Assembly: GCA_024195265.1 (NCBI GenBank)
Contig: JAJLRJ010000014.1
Location: 12,985,509 to 13,049,508, forward strand
Length of the DNA stretch: 64,000 nucleotides
Origin: Dendrophyllia cribrosa
Taxonomy: Eukaryota > Cnidaria > Anthozoa > Scleractinia > Dendrophylliidae
Direction: 5' to 3'
The notes beneath the pieces are model-generated. The model was not told the origin of the DNA. It was given only the letters and a program-made list of their open reading frames with translations, and searched no databases. The stretch's first letter is position 1, and every line of letters begins with the position of its first letter. A program made the position numbers and the translations under genes. Positions 50,801 to 61,965 of the stretch are shown here, piece after piece.

Positions 50801-52434
50801 CGAAGATAAGAAACAGCGCTAAAAACGTACTGGTTATTTTCCGGCGAGTGCTCGATTCGGATTATCCGATCGACAAGCGAACAGTTTCTGATCATTTCCC
50901 AAAATTTTCGGAAGACCGCGAATACTAACATTGTTTTATTCCTTCGTTCTTCTGTCTTGTACTATTTTATTGTGTTATGAATTTAAATGTTGTTTATCTA
51001 ATGATTTAATGTAATTCAAGGTTGTTCAAGGCCTAGACTATCCCGCACACGTATTTCCGGTTCAGATTCTAAGTTGTGGCGTCTACTTGATTGAGTATTT
51101 AGGTATTTGAACAATATTTCCCATGGAAGACATACCCGGGTGGTCTTCTTGGACCTCCGTGAACACCCCAGTTTTGAATTAGCCTCTTTTGACTGTAGTT
51201 CTTCCTGAGTTTCTCATTGGATGTTTGCTTCCTGCTTTTACAGTCGTGTAGGTGTATTTAGGTTTTCTCAGTTGACTATCCCTTAGAATTCTCAAAGTTC
51301 TCACGGTCCGTAAACCCAAACATGCTTTTGATTCTACTATATAGGTACTATATAGATAGGTTAGCTTGGGCTTGCAATCAGTTGAGAAAAGGTACAGCTT
51401 TGCTTGTAACAGAGAAGAAGTAATGAAGTCAACGTAATAGAGAAGATTCTCGGTACCTCTCACCTAGTCATCCAGCCAATCTAGATTGGTGGAGAAGTCC
51501 GTCTTTAATTTGGTGGAGAGGTCCGTCTTTAATTTGTAAGTGGAACTTTGCTTCTTTCTATTTACATGCCTTTCCGTTGCAAGCTTAGTTAGTGTCCGTT
51601 TTGTGAAAATGGGATTCTCCTAGTTTTAGTTTGATACTCTGTCGAGCCTAGTCGAATTGATCAATTTAAATAGATATCTAATTAGTTTTTGAATTGCCGT
51701 TGCCTATATAAGTTTCTTTATGCGGTTAACTCAGTTTGGTGTAGACCATATGTTCTTTTTGTTCAATTTGTTCTTTCTAAATTCGTCGGCCGTGAACCTG
51801 ACGCGCGAGCCCTGGCGGAGAGGACTGCTGGTCAAGAGGATTTCTCTGAAGCGTAAACCGGGAATCTGTTGGGACTGCCACTCGTTTATTGATCTTTGTA
51901 CCAGTCGAACATGATTACAAGCTATGCGAGAGGTTTTGCGCTAAAGCTGGATTACCGAGCTAAGTCGACGTGAAAGACTTTCCTTTCGACTGAAGGAATC
52001 AGTTCCTTTCCCATCCACGTTCCTTGCTTTTAGCCTGTTCTCGAAAGTACAACTAGAGCTACAACCGAAGCCTTGCTTCAGCGCAATAAGATTAAAAGAA
52101 GTGAATAACAGAGTTAGTTGTCTTTAATATAACAGCTCGGCTAAACCTTAATATCTTCTGTTTACCAAGCATTACTGAACTAGACAAAGCAAACCTTGTT
52201 GGTGGTCGATATTTTGGTTAAACAAGGGAAATTGTGTCAAAATTTTAAGGTTCTTAAATGTGCCCACCTGTGTTTTAATCAGATGCACCGCACTGTCAAG
52301 GTCACAGTTAATATATTGCCATCGAGTGCTAAACATGCCGATTTAGCATGTACAAATGTTCAAGCCTTTAGAATAACGAAACACCAAAATAGCAAGAATT
52401 TCACTTCCTAGCAGTTGTCGAAAATAAGAAAACA
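50800..52434. other. No gene that I can support
   Basis: At 51480-51535 a GGTGGAGA(A/G)(G/A)TCCGTCTTTAATT unit is doubled. A frame at 51720-51914 (LTREPWRRGLLVKR...) has no recognisable domain. Confidence 0.4.
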
Positions 52435-52869
52435 GTGGTGAGCAAAATTATTTTTTCGATCGACAAGATATTTCGACGATTATTTATTCAAAATACTGAA
52501 TACTACACGCAATTTGATTGGTCCGTTACCTATGATCTATTGGAGTATAGACGCATAGCTGACGTCATGGACGAGATTATTCCGGAAAGACCAAGTGGAG
52601 GCATCGAAAAAAAATGTTTAGCAGAAGCTATTGACAATAAAGAAAAAGACGAATCCGAAGCGAGAAGTATTTTCAATTTGTTAACGTCGGAAATGCCGAA
52701 ATTAGAAACAAATCCTCGAACAGTCGTGATCACAGTGGAGTGCTACAAGGCTAATTTTTCTTCCCTGTTATTCCATTTTGCAACAGATCACAGAAGACGT
52801 CAAAATGTGGTAAAAACTGACATCAGTGACCTACTCGCCTGCGGCTTTGACGTCATCTGTGATCTATAA
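52435..52869 (+). CDS. Unidentified 144-codon reading frame
   Basis: The translation begins from GTG, and no strong ATG lies at the start. Internal Met at about residue 45 (MDEIIPERPSGGIEKKCLAE) could be used. The sequence is acidic and helical-looking, with no signal peptide, membrane segment or motif known to me. No matching copy was seen elsewhere in the window. It could be an exon of an unknown gene, a TE fragment or chance. Confidence 0.25.
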   Translation: MVSKIIFSIDKIFRRLFIQNTEYYTQFDWSVTYDLLEYRRIADVMDEIIPERPSGGIEKKCLAEAIDNKEKDESEARSIFNLLTSEMPKLETNPRTVVITVECYKANFSSLLFHFATDHRRRQNVVKTDISDLLACGFDVICDL

Positions 52870-53780
52870 CTGAACAAATATAGAATTTATTTGTCAAATA
52901 TACTGTATCAACAAATTCTTCTAGTTCATGGTTTGAAGCCGCAGTGCGATCACCCTTGTGAAAGAAGTCCTTTGATAGACGTAAAAACTAGTTAAGAAGA
53001 GGTCATTCGTGGAGTCTTTCTAATGAATTCCTTCTGGACGTTCTATATGGCCTTTGTTGAGAAAATTTGGAATAATTATTTAAAAAAAGAAGGCCAAGCC
53101 ATGTCAGTATTATTTTATGGCGCCATGAAACACGACGGTCATTTGAGAAATGGATAGAAATGTAGCGCGTGCTTTCTTGGTTTCTGGAGTGTTCTCATAT
53201 GCTCTGCAGTCAACACTAAGAGTGCGTTCGATTGAATGTATTCCGGAACAAGAATATGAAGAATGGTTACAAAAAATTCGCGTTTTCGGCATTTGGGAGC
53301 CACTGGAAAACTAAACAGCTCTAATTGATGTATTATAAGCATGTTTTATCAGATTTATACTGCAAGGGTGCCTGAACACACGATTCTCAGAGACTATTCT
53401 GTTTATTATTTCGGACGAGCCCTGAAGTCCCACGAAACATATCACCTGTTCCAAACATATAGAAGGGACAAATGACTTAAAAATTCACGAGGTAAAAGTC
53501 GAGCAAGACTGCCACCCGCAATTTACACAGGTATATTTGTTAGAGCAAAACTATAAAAGGTTTTTAAATGCTTATCACTGGTAGAGATCGTGGGGTGTAT
53601 CAACCCCTGTCATTTCCTGCTGTCCTTGTTTTTAGGCAGGAGATGGTCTCCTTGTCTAGAGTTATCAAGTTTACCCAGACACCATACACACTATTCAAAT
53701 CAGTTGCAGTAGTAAACGAGGAAGTCGTATTATTGTTTGTAATAAATTTGATCGAAATTCAGTTTTCTGAATAAATGGAG
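52870..53780. other. No recognised gene or element
   Basis: AT-rich sequence. The overlapping short frames at 53110-53342 and 53568-53774 show no domain. Confidence 0.4.
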
Positions 53781-53784
53781 TTAA

Positions 53785-53905
53785 TTTTCGCGGATTACTT
53801 TTTGCTAGAGTTTATGTTCACGGATCGTATTTTCGCGGATCGTTGGAAAACCCGCGAAATTTTCGCGAAAATTAGATCCCGCGAAATTCATGCCACACGG
53901 TATAT
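53785..53905. mobile_element. Lone end of the pogo-like family at 34486
   Basis: It ends GCGAAATTCATGCCACACGG followed by TA, the inverse of the CCGTGTGGCA end. TTTTCGCGGAT motifs precede it. The other end is missing. Confidence 0.6.
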
Positions 53906-54012
53906 TATACTGAAAAAAAAAACATTAAATGATGCAAGTGTTTGAGCTGCGATTGATCCCTTTACTATTTTATCTTTCTTTATCAAATTCTTCATAAAAA
54001 ACTTGTACACAT

Positions 54013-54529
54013 ACTATATTCTAAAACGAGTGTATCCAAAAGATAGTAATTGCTGCGGTAAATTTGTTGTAATAATGCTGTTTTATCGCCTCGCTGGTAT
54101 TACAGAATTTTCTCTTTCGTTTTTTGAGGGGAAGCAAAGCAAATGTAACCGGGATGAATCGACGAAAACTCCAGCTGATAAGAATAATTCTGTTTTGTAA
54201 TTCACGCATCAAGTTCTTGCAATGTCTGTAGAATATTGTTGAGCAAAGGACACGTTCACCACGACGAAGGTGTGAAAATTTAGATTTAACTTAATTATTG
54301 ATAATGAATGTGTTGCGTTACTAGCTCGCGTCTCCACGCGCTCAGCTCAGTCTCATCGACCGCTGTCGGAGTGATTTCAAAATAAATTTGTCTTTTATTC
54401 CGTACAATCTTTGAAAATCTTTGCTATCCAACGGTCCTATCACCATGCCTCACAGTCCTCGCTCAACTCGCGGTAGTCTTCGGCACTTCAGTTCCGATTT
54501 CGTCTGGGGCATGTTGGACCAAAATATTA
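54013..54529. repeat. Dispersed repeat, second copy, left part
   Basis: It matches 11553-12097 closely by eye, including AGTAATTGCTGCGGTAAATT and the GTCCTATCACCATGCCTCAC segment. The match is cut at TATTA by the transposon at 54530-56467 and resumes at 56468. Confidence 0.8.
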
Positions 54530-55180
54530 GACAGATTTAGCAAAGACAACGCGACGTGAAATGAGGACGCGACACCGCGCGGAATAGTCTGGACCCGACT
54601 TCCGGTCCTTACGTTCACGTTCTCGGGTCAAGGTCGCGTCGCGTTCACGACGGCATTTGGGTTGTTTTCACGTCGCCATCACGACGCGGGTGATTTACTG
54701 CCAAGAAAAGCCTTTTTTCGAGTTGAAAAGGTAGGAAAAGGTAGGAAAATTTATTTTGCTACCTAAAATTACCATTTTAGTTAAATATTTCATGTGTCCT
54801 CAAAGCCTATAACTTTTAAAAGCCGACAAAAACTTGTTCAGTGATACTGATTCAGTTTTGTGTTTGTTTCCTTGAGTTTTCATGTCAAGTATTTTTTTTC
54901 GACTTTTTGTGGAAGAATGGTGCTGTTTTGCTTGATAAGTTTTTTATTCTGGAGAGATAATAAAGGCATGAATTTATTCTGCATTTTTAGCGGTTACGGT
55001 AAATTACGAGGTTGTTAATTTTAGCCCAATTACAACAAAACAACAAATTCAACAACAACACGCTATACTTAAACTACAAACATAAGCTTAAGCCAAAGCT
55101 TAAAACATTTTTTATATGTAGATTTAATAAGTTCACTGTTACATTTATCTTGCTTTTATTTTAAAGGATTTGATTGTATA

Positions 55181-55223
55181 ATGGAAGGAGGAAATGGAAG
55201 TCCAAAAAGCGACGGGAAAAAAA
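55181..55223 (+). CDS. Short possible first exon inside the 1.94-kb transposon
   Basis: The ATG opens MEGGNGSPKSDGKK and runs into GTAAGT. It could be the start of the element's protein. It does not join in frame to the Myb-like segment at 55838 through the nearest acceptor, so an extra exon or decay must be assumed. Confidence 0.3.
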
Positions 55224-55837
55224 GTAAGTATATTTTAGAACTTTTAGTGCGCGAAGTGATGAGCTATATTTTATCGCTCACTTTTTCCCATTTTTTGTGA
55301 ACGTTAATAGTTTATGTGTACTGCTGTAGAAGTGAAACCTCCTATCAGCCTTGATATTTACACCATTTTAGGTCATAGAGCCTTGTACGTAGTTGTGATT
55401 TGTAGCCCATTCTTTCGTTTGATTTATGCTTAATTTGATCGTTACTCGGTAACAACGTTTTACCGCCCTTCGGGTATGAATTTTTTTGTTTTTATAAACC
55501 TCGACTTTTTAGGCAAGGTGGAAAAACAAACTGTGAAAAGTCACGCTTTGTGTGCTTTCATACGGCATCGAAAACAAACTTGAAAGGAATCGACAATATT
55601 CCTCGCGCTTATAAAGTCGTTCATGGTATAAATGTTGAAAAAAAAATATTGTCAAAATTAAAATTAGGATCGTCACTTTTCAGTGACAAATGACAAATAT
55701 GTTTACCCAAAGTGTTTATCTGAAGCTTACGTAAAGTGGTACTATGATCAAAAATCATGGAAAACTCATTTTTTGTTTTCGTTATCTGAAAAAGGTGTAA
55801 TAAATTATTGACATTTGGTATTTTCATTCTACTCTAG

Positions 55838-55990
55838 ATCAGTGATGGTGCGGACTGTGGCGGGGAAGGAGTGTTCATCAGTAAACCCGGAGGCAGGGAA
55901 AGGGGCATTGCATGGCAGGGTGTGGCAAGCAAATTGAACAGTTCGCCACAGTTCTGTGTCAATGCCCGAGCTGTAAAGAGATCAGTTTAA
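55838..55990 (+). pseudogene. Myb/SANT-like fragment inside the 1.94-kb transposon
   Basis: After CTCTAG the frame reads ISDGADCGGEGVFISKPGGR, then ERGIAWQGVASKLNSSPQF, CVNARAVKRSV and TAA. The pattern RGK.W..VA..LN....F.V..RAVR is that of Myb-like DNA-binding domains often found in animal transposons. The missing C-terminal part points to decay. Confidence 0.4.
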
Positions 55991-56467
55991 TAATAATTTA
56001 TGTCCCAGTTTTCAAGTCGGTGTCGATGTGAACAGATGATATCCTGTGGGATTTGCAAATTATTAAAAAGCAACTGCAGATCGACATTCAGCATCTTCCC
56101 AATTGTCGATGTCAAAGCGCCCAAACTTAGAATAGGAAAGGACTGACTAACCAAACGGACAACGTTCTACAACGGCTCATTTCAAAGTCTGAGGACTGTT
56201 GTCTTTCGTGCGAAATTAATAACATATTATATTTTCCTTTTCCATTTATCTATCAACAGACTAAAAATACACGTAATGGAGACAGTGGATTGTTCGGGAA
56301 ACAAATCGAATTCGAAAAAATAATCGACGTCGCTGTCCGCCTTGTTTTCAGCTTGCTAAATCCCTTTTACCCGCAACGCGACGGCGTTGTCGACCCAGTC
56401 TTAATCTGTCACTCCTTGTGCGCGCGCCGTCCTCATCTCACGTCACGTTGTCTTTGCTAAATCTGTC

Positions 56468-56690
56468 TATTACAAATCTCGCAGCCAACAGCTTGAAGCA
56501 ACAAGCGAGGCTATTGCTCGTGGCGCAGTGCATTCTGGCCCAAAATGTTCGTAACGCAGCGCATTCTGGCCCAAAATGTGTTCGTTGCGCAGTGAGTTCT
56601 GGTAAAAACCGATCAATTCGAGATTTTTCTAGCTTAATATATTTTTCTCATATATTTCTCTTAAATCCTGATTATAAATAACATTTTGCA
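56468..56690. repeat. Dispersed repeat, second copy, right part
   Basis: It continues the match to 12093-12290, including the GTGGCGCAGTGCATTCTGGC tandem units. Confidence 0.8.
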
Positions 56691-57910
56691 AAATATTTTT
56701 AATTAATTATTGAAAACCACAGTTAGATTCAGTGATTTATTGCCTGTGGTTTTAGAAACATCATAGATTTTCCCGAAAATTTTTCGTTGTAGAGCAAAAA
56801 AGATGAATTTCAACCAAATTGGTGAACCTGATGAAAACACATGGGATTCGACAAGAGTTTAAAGTTAAATGATAGCTAACATTTGAATTTACAATGTCAA
56901 TTTACATCAGTCAAAGTTTAAGCAGGAAAGTTAAAATTAAAGAAAATGTAAGAGATTTCTGACTTCCGCCAACTCTAGCCAAATTTGTGCAGAATTAAAT
57001 TCAAACCGGAGCGAAATCTCACAGACATCCTGTTCTTGTTCATTACTGATGGTTTTAAAGGACCATTAAAGGCGTATTTGATCTGTTGTCAGAAAAAGCT
57101 GGTAATTTATTGCGATAACTCTATAATTTAGTGAGAACATTGTAACTTCTTAAAACCAAGTGTAACTTCTCCAGAACTGCTTGCCTGGTGGTCATTGTTA
57201 ATAGTAGGAAAATCTTAAAAAAAAAAGATAAGAAACACAAAACGAAATCTTAAGACCCCTTACCGAAAATGCGACATTGTTATTTTAATGAATTCAAAAA
57301 ATTGATGGCGCCTCTCTCTGTGTTCAGTGCTGCTAAAATTAACATATCTTCATATCTTTGTTTATAAAATCCCCGTCTCACTTTACCACGCCATCTGTGC
57401 ACTTGTCGGAGTCGAGAAAGCACTGATTAAAAAAAATAATGATAATAATAATAAATTCGAGAAAAAGGATAGTCAAGATTAGAAGAGAACATACAAAAAA
57501 GTTTGTATTTTAATTTCGGAATTTGTTCGTGGTTAAGTGCCATAGATTGACGACGAAAAAGATTGATGGTTCGAGAAGGAGAACTAACTCTTTCAGGTGG
57601 GTGTAAAATGATATTAATGTAAGGTTATTTTACCTCAAAAACCTCATAAATGTTCAGTAGATCTTGATCATTGCATTAAAGCGCGACCTTGAAACAAACT
57701 ACATCCTTTGGGCATCGCTTCGTGTTCTGAAATTTTTTGGGGAAAAGGTAAGTTGGGGATAGTTTCTACAGGCCGAATTAGTTTCATTGAAGATGTCGTT
57801 GGATGTCGTTTTAAAAACCGTTTTTACATTTGAGAACTGAATACAGAGCTTGAAACAGTTCTCACGGTATTTATTTTTAATTTGCTAAAGGTTTTATTTA
57901 CAAACTACCT
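56691..57910. other. No gene seen
   Basis: AT-rich sequence with no inverted termini or coding frame I can defend. Confidence 0.4.
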
Positions 57911-57935
57911 TTACTACCTTTAAACAGTGTTTTTG

Positions 57936-58520
57936 AATCTGTGGAGGTAATGCCGGCTATAGTGTGACCTTTTAAATGAAAGCTCTTCACTCACAACAGC
58001 ACTCTCCTGTGTTGTTGTTTATTATGCTGTACAAGGTGGCTCTAACTTTTGAGTCTGTGGATGAAATCTAAAGTGTGACCATTCATATGGAAGCTATTGA
58101 GCAGTACTTTCCTGTGGTGCTGCGGTTTGTGATGCTGCACAAGGTTGTTCTACCTTTTGAGTCTGTAGATGAAATCCTTTAGTGTGACCATTCATATGAA
58201 AGCTATTGAGCAGTACTTTCCTGTGGTGCTGTTTATTATGCTGTACAATGTGGTTCTATATTTTGAGTCTGGAGATGAAATCCTGAAGTGTGACTTTTGA
58301 AATGAAAACTTTTGAACCGCTCCGGTACTTTGTTGTGGTACTGGATGTTTATCATGCTTTACAAGATGGTTCTAACTTTCGAATCTGTGGAAGAAATCGT
58401 AAAAAGAAGAACGAGCGGAGAAAGAAAGAAAGAAAGAAAGCCACTGAGAAGCACCTTTGTTGTACTGATGTTTATAAAGCTGTATCAGTAAGGTGGTTCT
58501 AGCCCTAACTTTTGAGTCCT
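57936..58520 (+). repeat. Array of about six units of the ~105-bp repeat
   Basis: Starts resembling GAGTCTGTGGATGAAATCC lie at about 57936, 58051, 58159, 58264, 58381 and 58515, so the period is 105-134 bp. Each unit continues GTGTGACCATTCATATGAAA, GAGCAGTACTTTCCTGTGGT and TTTATTATGCTGTACAA. Inverse units follow at 58720-58890. No coding frame is kept between units. Confidence 0.8.
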
Positions 58521-58719
58521 GGAGTTTAACTAATCTTGTCCTTAAGGCCTTCTTCTCGTTCAAAATGGAGACGTACCACATGACGAACTCTCGTCTTTCG
58601 AGGTTTGTTATTGCTATTACAATTGATAGCCATATTAATATTGTTTTCTTGCAATCTAGTACCACTGTTGAAGCAGAGCAAAAACATATTTCACCGTGTT
58701 TCACGTGAGGAAAACAGCT

Positions 58720-58890
58720 TGTACAGCATAATAAACAGTTCACAGAAAAGTACCAGTCAACAGCGGCTTTCATTCGAATGGTCACACTTAAGAATTTCAT
58801 CTACAAACTCAAAAGATAGTACCACCTTGTACGGCAAAATAAACAGCCCCATAGGAAAATACTGCCCAATAGTTTCTACATGACGTCATA
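58720..58890 (-). repeat. Inverse units of the ~105-bp repeat
   Basis: TACAGCATAATAAACAGTTC, AAAGTACCAGTCAACAG and GAATTTCATCTACAAACTC are the reverse of the array at 57936-58520. A minus-strand transcript could fold back on the + array. Confidence 0.7.
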
Positions 58891-59515
58891 AAAATTAAAA
58901 ATTCTAAAGTATACATCCTACAAAGCTGTTTTTTACATGGTATGTGGATACAAGTATGATTAATCTTTCACAAAAAGTTTCAGGTTTTAACGATGTTTTG
59001 CTTCCGATTTACAAAGGTTTTAAATGTGTCACGCAATTCGTCACGCTATTTCAGATAAGCCGTAAAGATAAACAAAATTGAATCAGCTGAAAGTTATTGT
59101 TTGCATTATAAGTGCTTATAAGCCGAGTTAATGGCGCTTATAGCAAATACAATATTTTTTTATTTGATTTTTGGTGTATTTTTGGCCGCCATCTTTGTGC
59201 CCCACTCAGGGGCACAAAGATGTCCGCTCCATACATTTCTTACTAAAAACGTCTAATACTCGTTCGCCTATAACTCTTGAACGAAATGCTTTGACACTTC
59301 AAAATTTGGCCGAGATGTGTAGTTTTAAACTCTCTACAATTCCATAAACATTTTGGATTCGAAATCTATTGTTTAATGCTTCTGAATTTTGATATGACGT
59401 AAGTGAAAACCAAGAATACTGATGATTAGTTTTCATTAGCAAAGAGCCACACAAGGTCAAAAGTTTGAACCACCTTGCACAGCATAAACAGTATCAGCGA
59501 GCTCGATGTTGATTA
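58890..59515. other. No gene seen
   Basis: Contains one inverted pair, GTGCCCCACTC / GGGGCACAAAGATG, at 59195-59222, and a short ~105-bp repeat fragment near 59450-59490. Confidence 0.4.
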
Positions 59516-59520
59516 AAGGT

Positions 59521-61055
59521 TGGCCCCGTCAGGGGTTTCGAGATCTGGGATAATGTGGTATGCAAAATAGTTATGGGGATGTGGGGTTTTCTGGGTTTAT
59601 GGGATAGTGGGAAGAGAAAATTTGGGATTAACCGCGGTCAATTTTGAGCATGCGCAATGTCTTCATTCTCAGTCGGCCGGCCGCCATTCTCGTTCCCAGA
59701 GCCTTCGTTTCGTTTGGTCAGCGGAAAAACGAAGGGCTGTAACAGTGCCTTCCGGATGTCGTAAAATCCACGACATCCGTTAGCGCATGCCTAATGCATT
59801 AATGTACTATTGCGCTTGCTCAATGCCAGAAACCGGAAATAGAAAATCCTTTCGTGTGTTCTCGTCCCCAGAGCCCTCGTTTCGTTTGGTTGAGCTCTGG
59901 AGACGAGAATGTTGTGTGTGTGGAATGGCGTTCGAAAGGACTGTACAAGACTTAACAATTACAAGAAAACATCGCGCTAAAAAGGAAACAAGAAAAGCTT
60001 TACGTACTGCTGTTATTTAGAAGAAAGATTGTCTTTGTATTTTGCCTACTGGTTTTAGAAATTCCTCGATAAGTCAACCGATTTCTTTCGTTTGGGAGCT
60101 GTGTATTTATCGTTTCGCCACTGATCATATCCGACCAAATCAGTTGATGGGACAGCTAAGTTTGTTGATGGACACGCTGTGGTCATTGATTAGACTTATT
60201 TCATCGAACAGTGGTAAGAAATATCGAGGAATTTTTGTTTTGCATTCGTTTCATGTTATTTTAATTGGGCTTCGAGTGACCTTCGTTTTCCCCCTTCGTT
60301 TCCCAAGATTTGTATTTCAAGTTGTAGCAAAGAGTACAACCTAATAAAGAAAATATAACTTGCTTACGAGAGTGCTGATAGCGTTGTTGTTGTTGTTATT
60401 TAAAATGGGTAACCCAGTGGTAATATTTCTTTTTACCCTTGGGCTTTCTTTAGGATTTCTGCCCCTCCTTTAATTAATACTCGTCCCTGTTGCAAGCAAC
60501 ATACTTCTTTAATATTCGTGGCCTTATAGCTTCGCCTTCCAAGACACATACTGATTTTTCGAAAACGAATCGCTCATATTTAGCGACAATCAGATCCCGT
60601 TATACTTTGAAATTTAGCAGCCGTATCTTTACTTGCTAAACCAAGCAAAGCTGAGTGACATTGGTCGTTGAATGCGTTGAAATTAAAACGTTGGTTTTGT
60701 TGATGTAGTCATAGGACTTCAACATTTGAAATTCAACCGGAAGTAAAACCTTATGCGTAGAGGCGTAAATTTTTTTACCTTGTTGCGCATTTATTTTTAA
60801 ACGGCCAATCAAAAAAATCAAATTTTTGTCCGTTACCAGAGCTACACGAGACGCAATTTAAAAAAAAAACGTGGAGCTCTGGGGACGAGAATGGCCGGCC
60901 GCAAGAATTTTCCGCGGAAAAATTCAAAGCAAAGCATTGCAACAACTCGGTGTCACGATAAAAATTTTTGTCGTTCTCGAAATCAGTCACAAGAATAGGT
61001 AGTTAACTGGGTATTTTAGGCTTAAAATAAATGAGATGTAGCCTTTCCTGACGGG
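59521..61055. mobile_element. Large inverted-repeat element with a nested palindromic element
   Basis: TTGGCCCCGTCAGGGG and the inverse of CCTGACGGGGCCTC are outer ends. Inside, CCATTCTCGTTCCCAGAGCC (59691-59712) is inverted as CTCTGGGGACGAGAATGG (60875-60893), bordered by GGCCGGCCG on both sides. A further copy of the CGTCCCCAGAGCCC motif lies at 59862. Small frames inside have no recognisable domain. Confidence 0.6.
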
Positions 61056-61148
61056 GCCTCTTGGGTGAAAGAATCAGTCCAAGCGAAAGCTTACTGTCGC
61101 AGTTCCTGTGCTTGCGTGCAGTGAAAGTGTCTTTATTTACCTTATAAA

Positions 61149-61265
61149 AATAGCGACCGATTCATTATTCTTTTATATGTGTGTTAATGGCCTAATTTTA
61201 GAGTAAAAACTCAGGCCAGAGAGTCTATATATGACACACATATAAAAGAATAACAAATCGGCGGC
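61149..61265. mobile_element. 117-bp hairpin MITE
   Basis: CGATTCATTATTCTTTTATA continuing TGTGTGT is inverted as CACACATATAAAAGAATAAC. The arms also hold GGCCTAATTTTAGAG / CTCAGGCC. Confidence 0.7.
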
Positions 61266-61965
61266 CATTTATGAACAGATTCATGCACACTTTCGGTGTC
61301 CTTTGTTGTACATGAATATGCTTTCAACCCTACTGGTCAGTACAAGTCTTCGAAAGCCTAGCGCAAGAACAGGCAATAAACCTTGTGTCTGCGCGCGTGT
61401 TTCCCAAACGTTTGTGTTTGCATCGCTAATGACAACCAGGGTTTGGGGACAATTGTGAATACGGTATTATATTTCTACTTATTTTAAGGATGCATATGTT
61501 TTTTTTCCTCAGGGGATATTAAACATTTATCGTCTCCACGGTTTGTTTTGTGTGGTAAATGACCTTTTTTGTTAGAGTTTAACGCCATTTTAGTGCCAAT
61601 TTCTGTCTCACAGCACACTCGTTATTTTTTATATTGTAGTTCATTTGTAGTTTTCTTGATATTTAGCAATTAAATTGCGCGAGACGCTGACAAATTATAA
61701 AAATGATTCTATGCTATATGTATTATATTCACACGCAACTACTTACAAGTGTAAGATGAATAAATTTTACTCTATAGAAATTGAAGAAACTAATGTGTTC
61801 ACATTTCTTAGGCCAAATTCTCTTTGTTAACGACTTTCACGTCGCTTGTGTTCGCGTAAATGGCCTGTAAACTGTGCTATAAGTAAACACCATCGCTCAA
61901 AAGCTTTTATTTTGAGTATAGGACTACATTCTCCGACTCCGGGAGAATAAGTAGCTCATCTTTTT

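Larger units (their letters stand above)
54530..56467. mobile_element. 1.94-kb DNA transposon with 5-bp duplication and Myb-like relic
   Basis: GACAGATTTAGCAAAGACAA continuing CG(C)GACGTGA is inverted at the right end (TTGTCTTTGCTAAATCTGTC). TATTA flanks both sides. The uninterrupted repeat at 12093-12097 shows the empty site with one TATTA, so insertion boundaries are firm. The interior holds a short ATG exon and a Myb/SANT-like segment but no transposase I can recognise. The 5-bp duplication alone does not name a superfamily. Confidence 0.85.
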
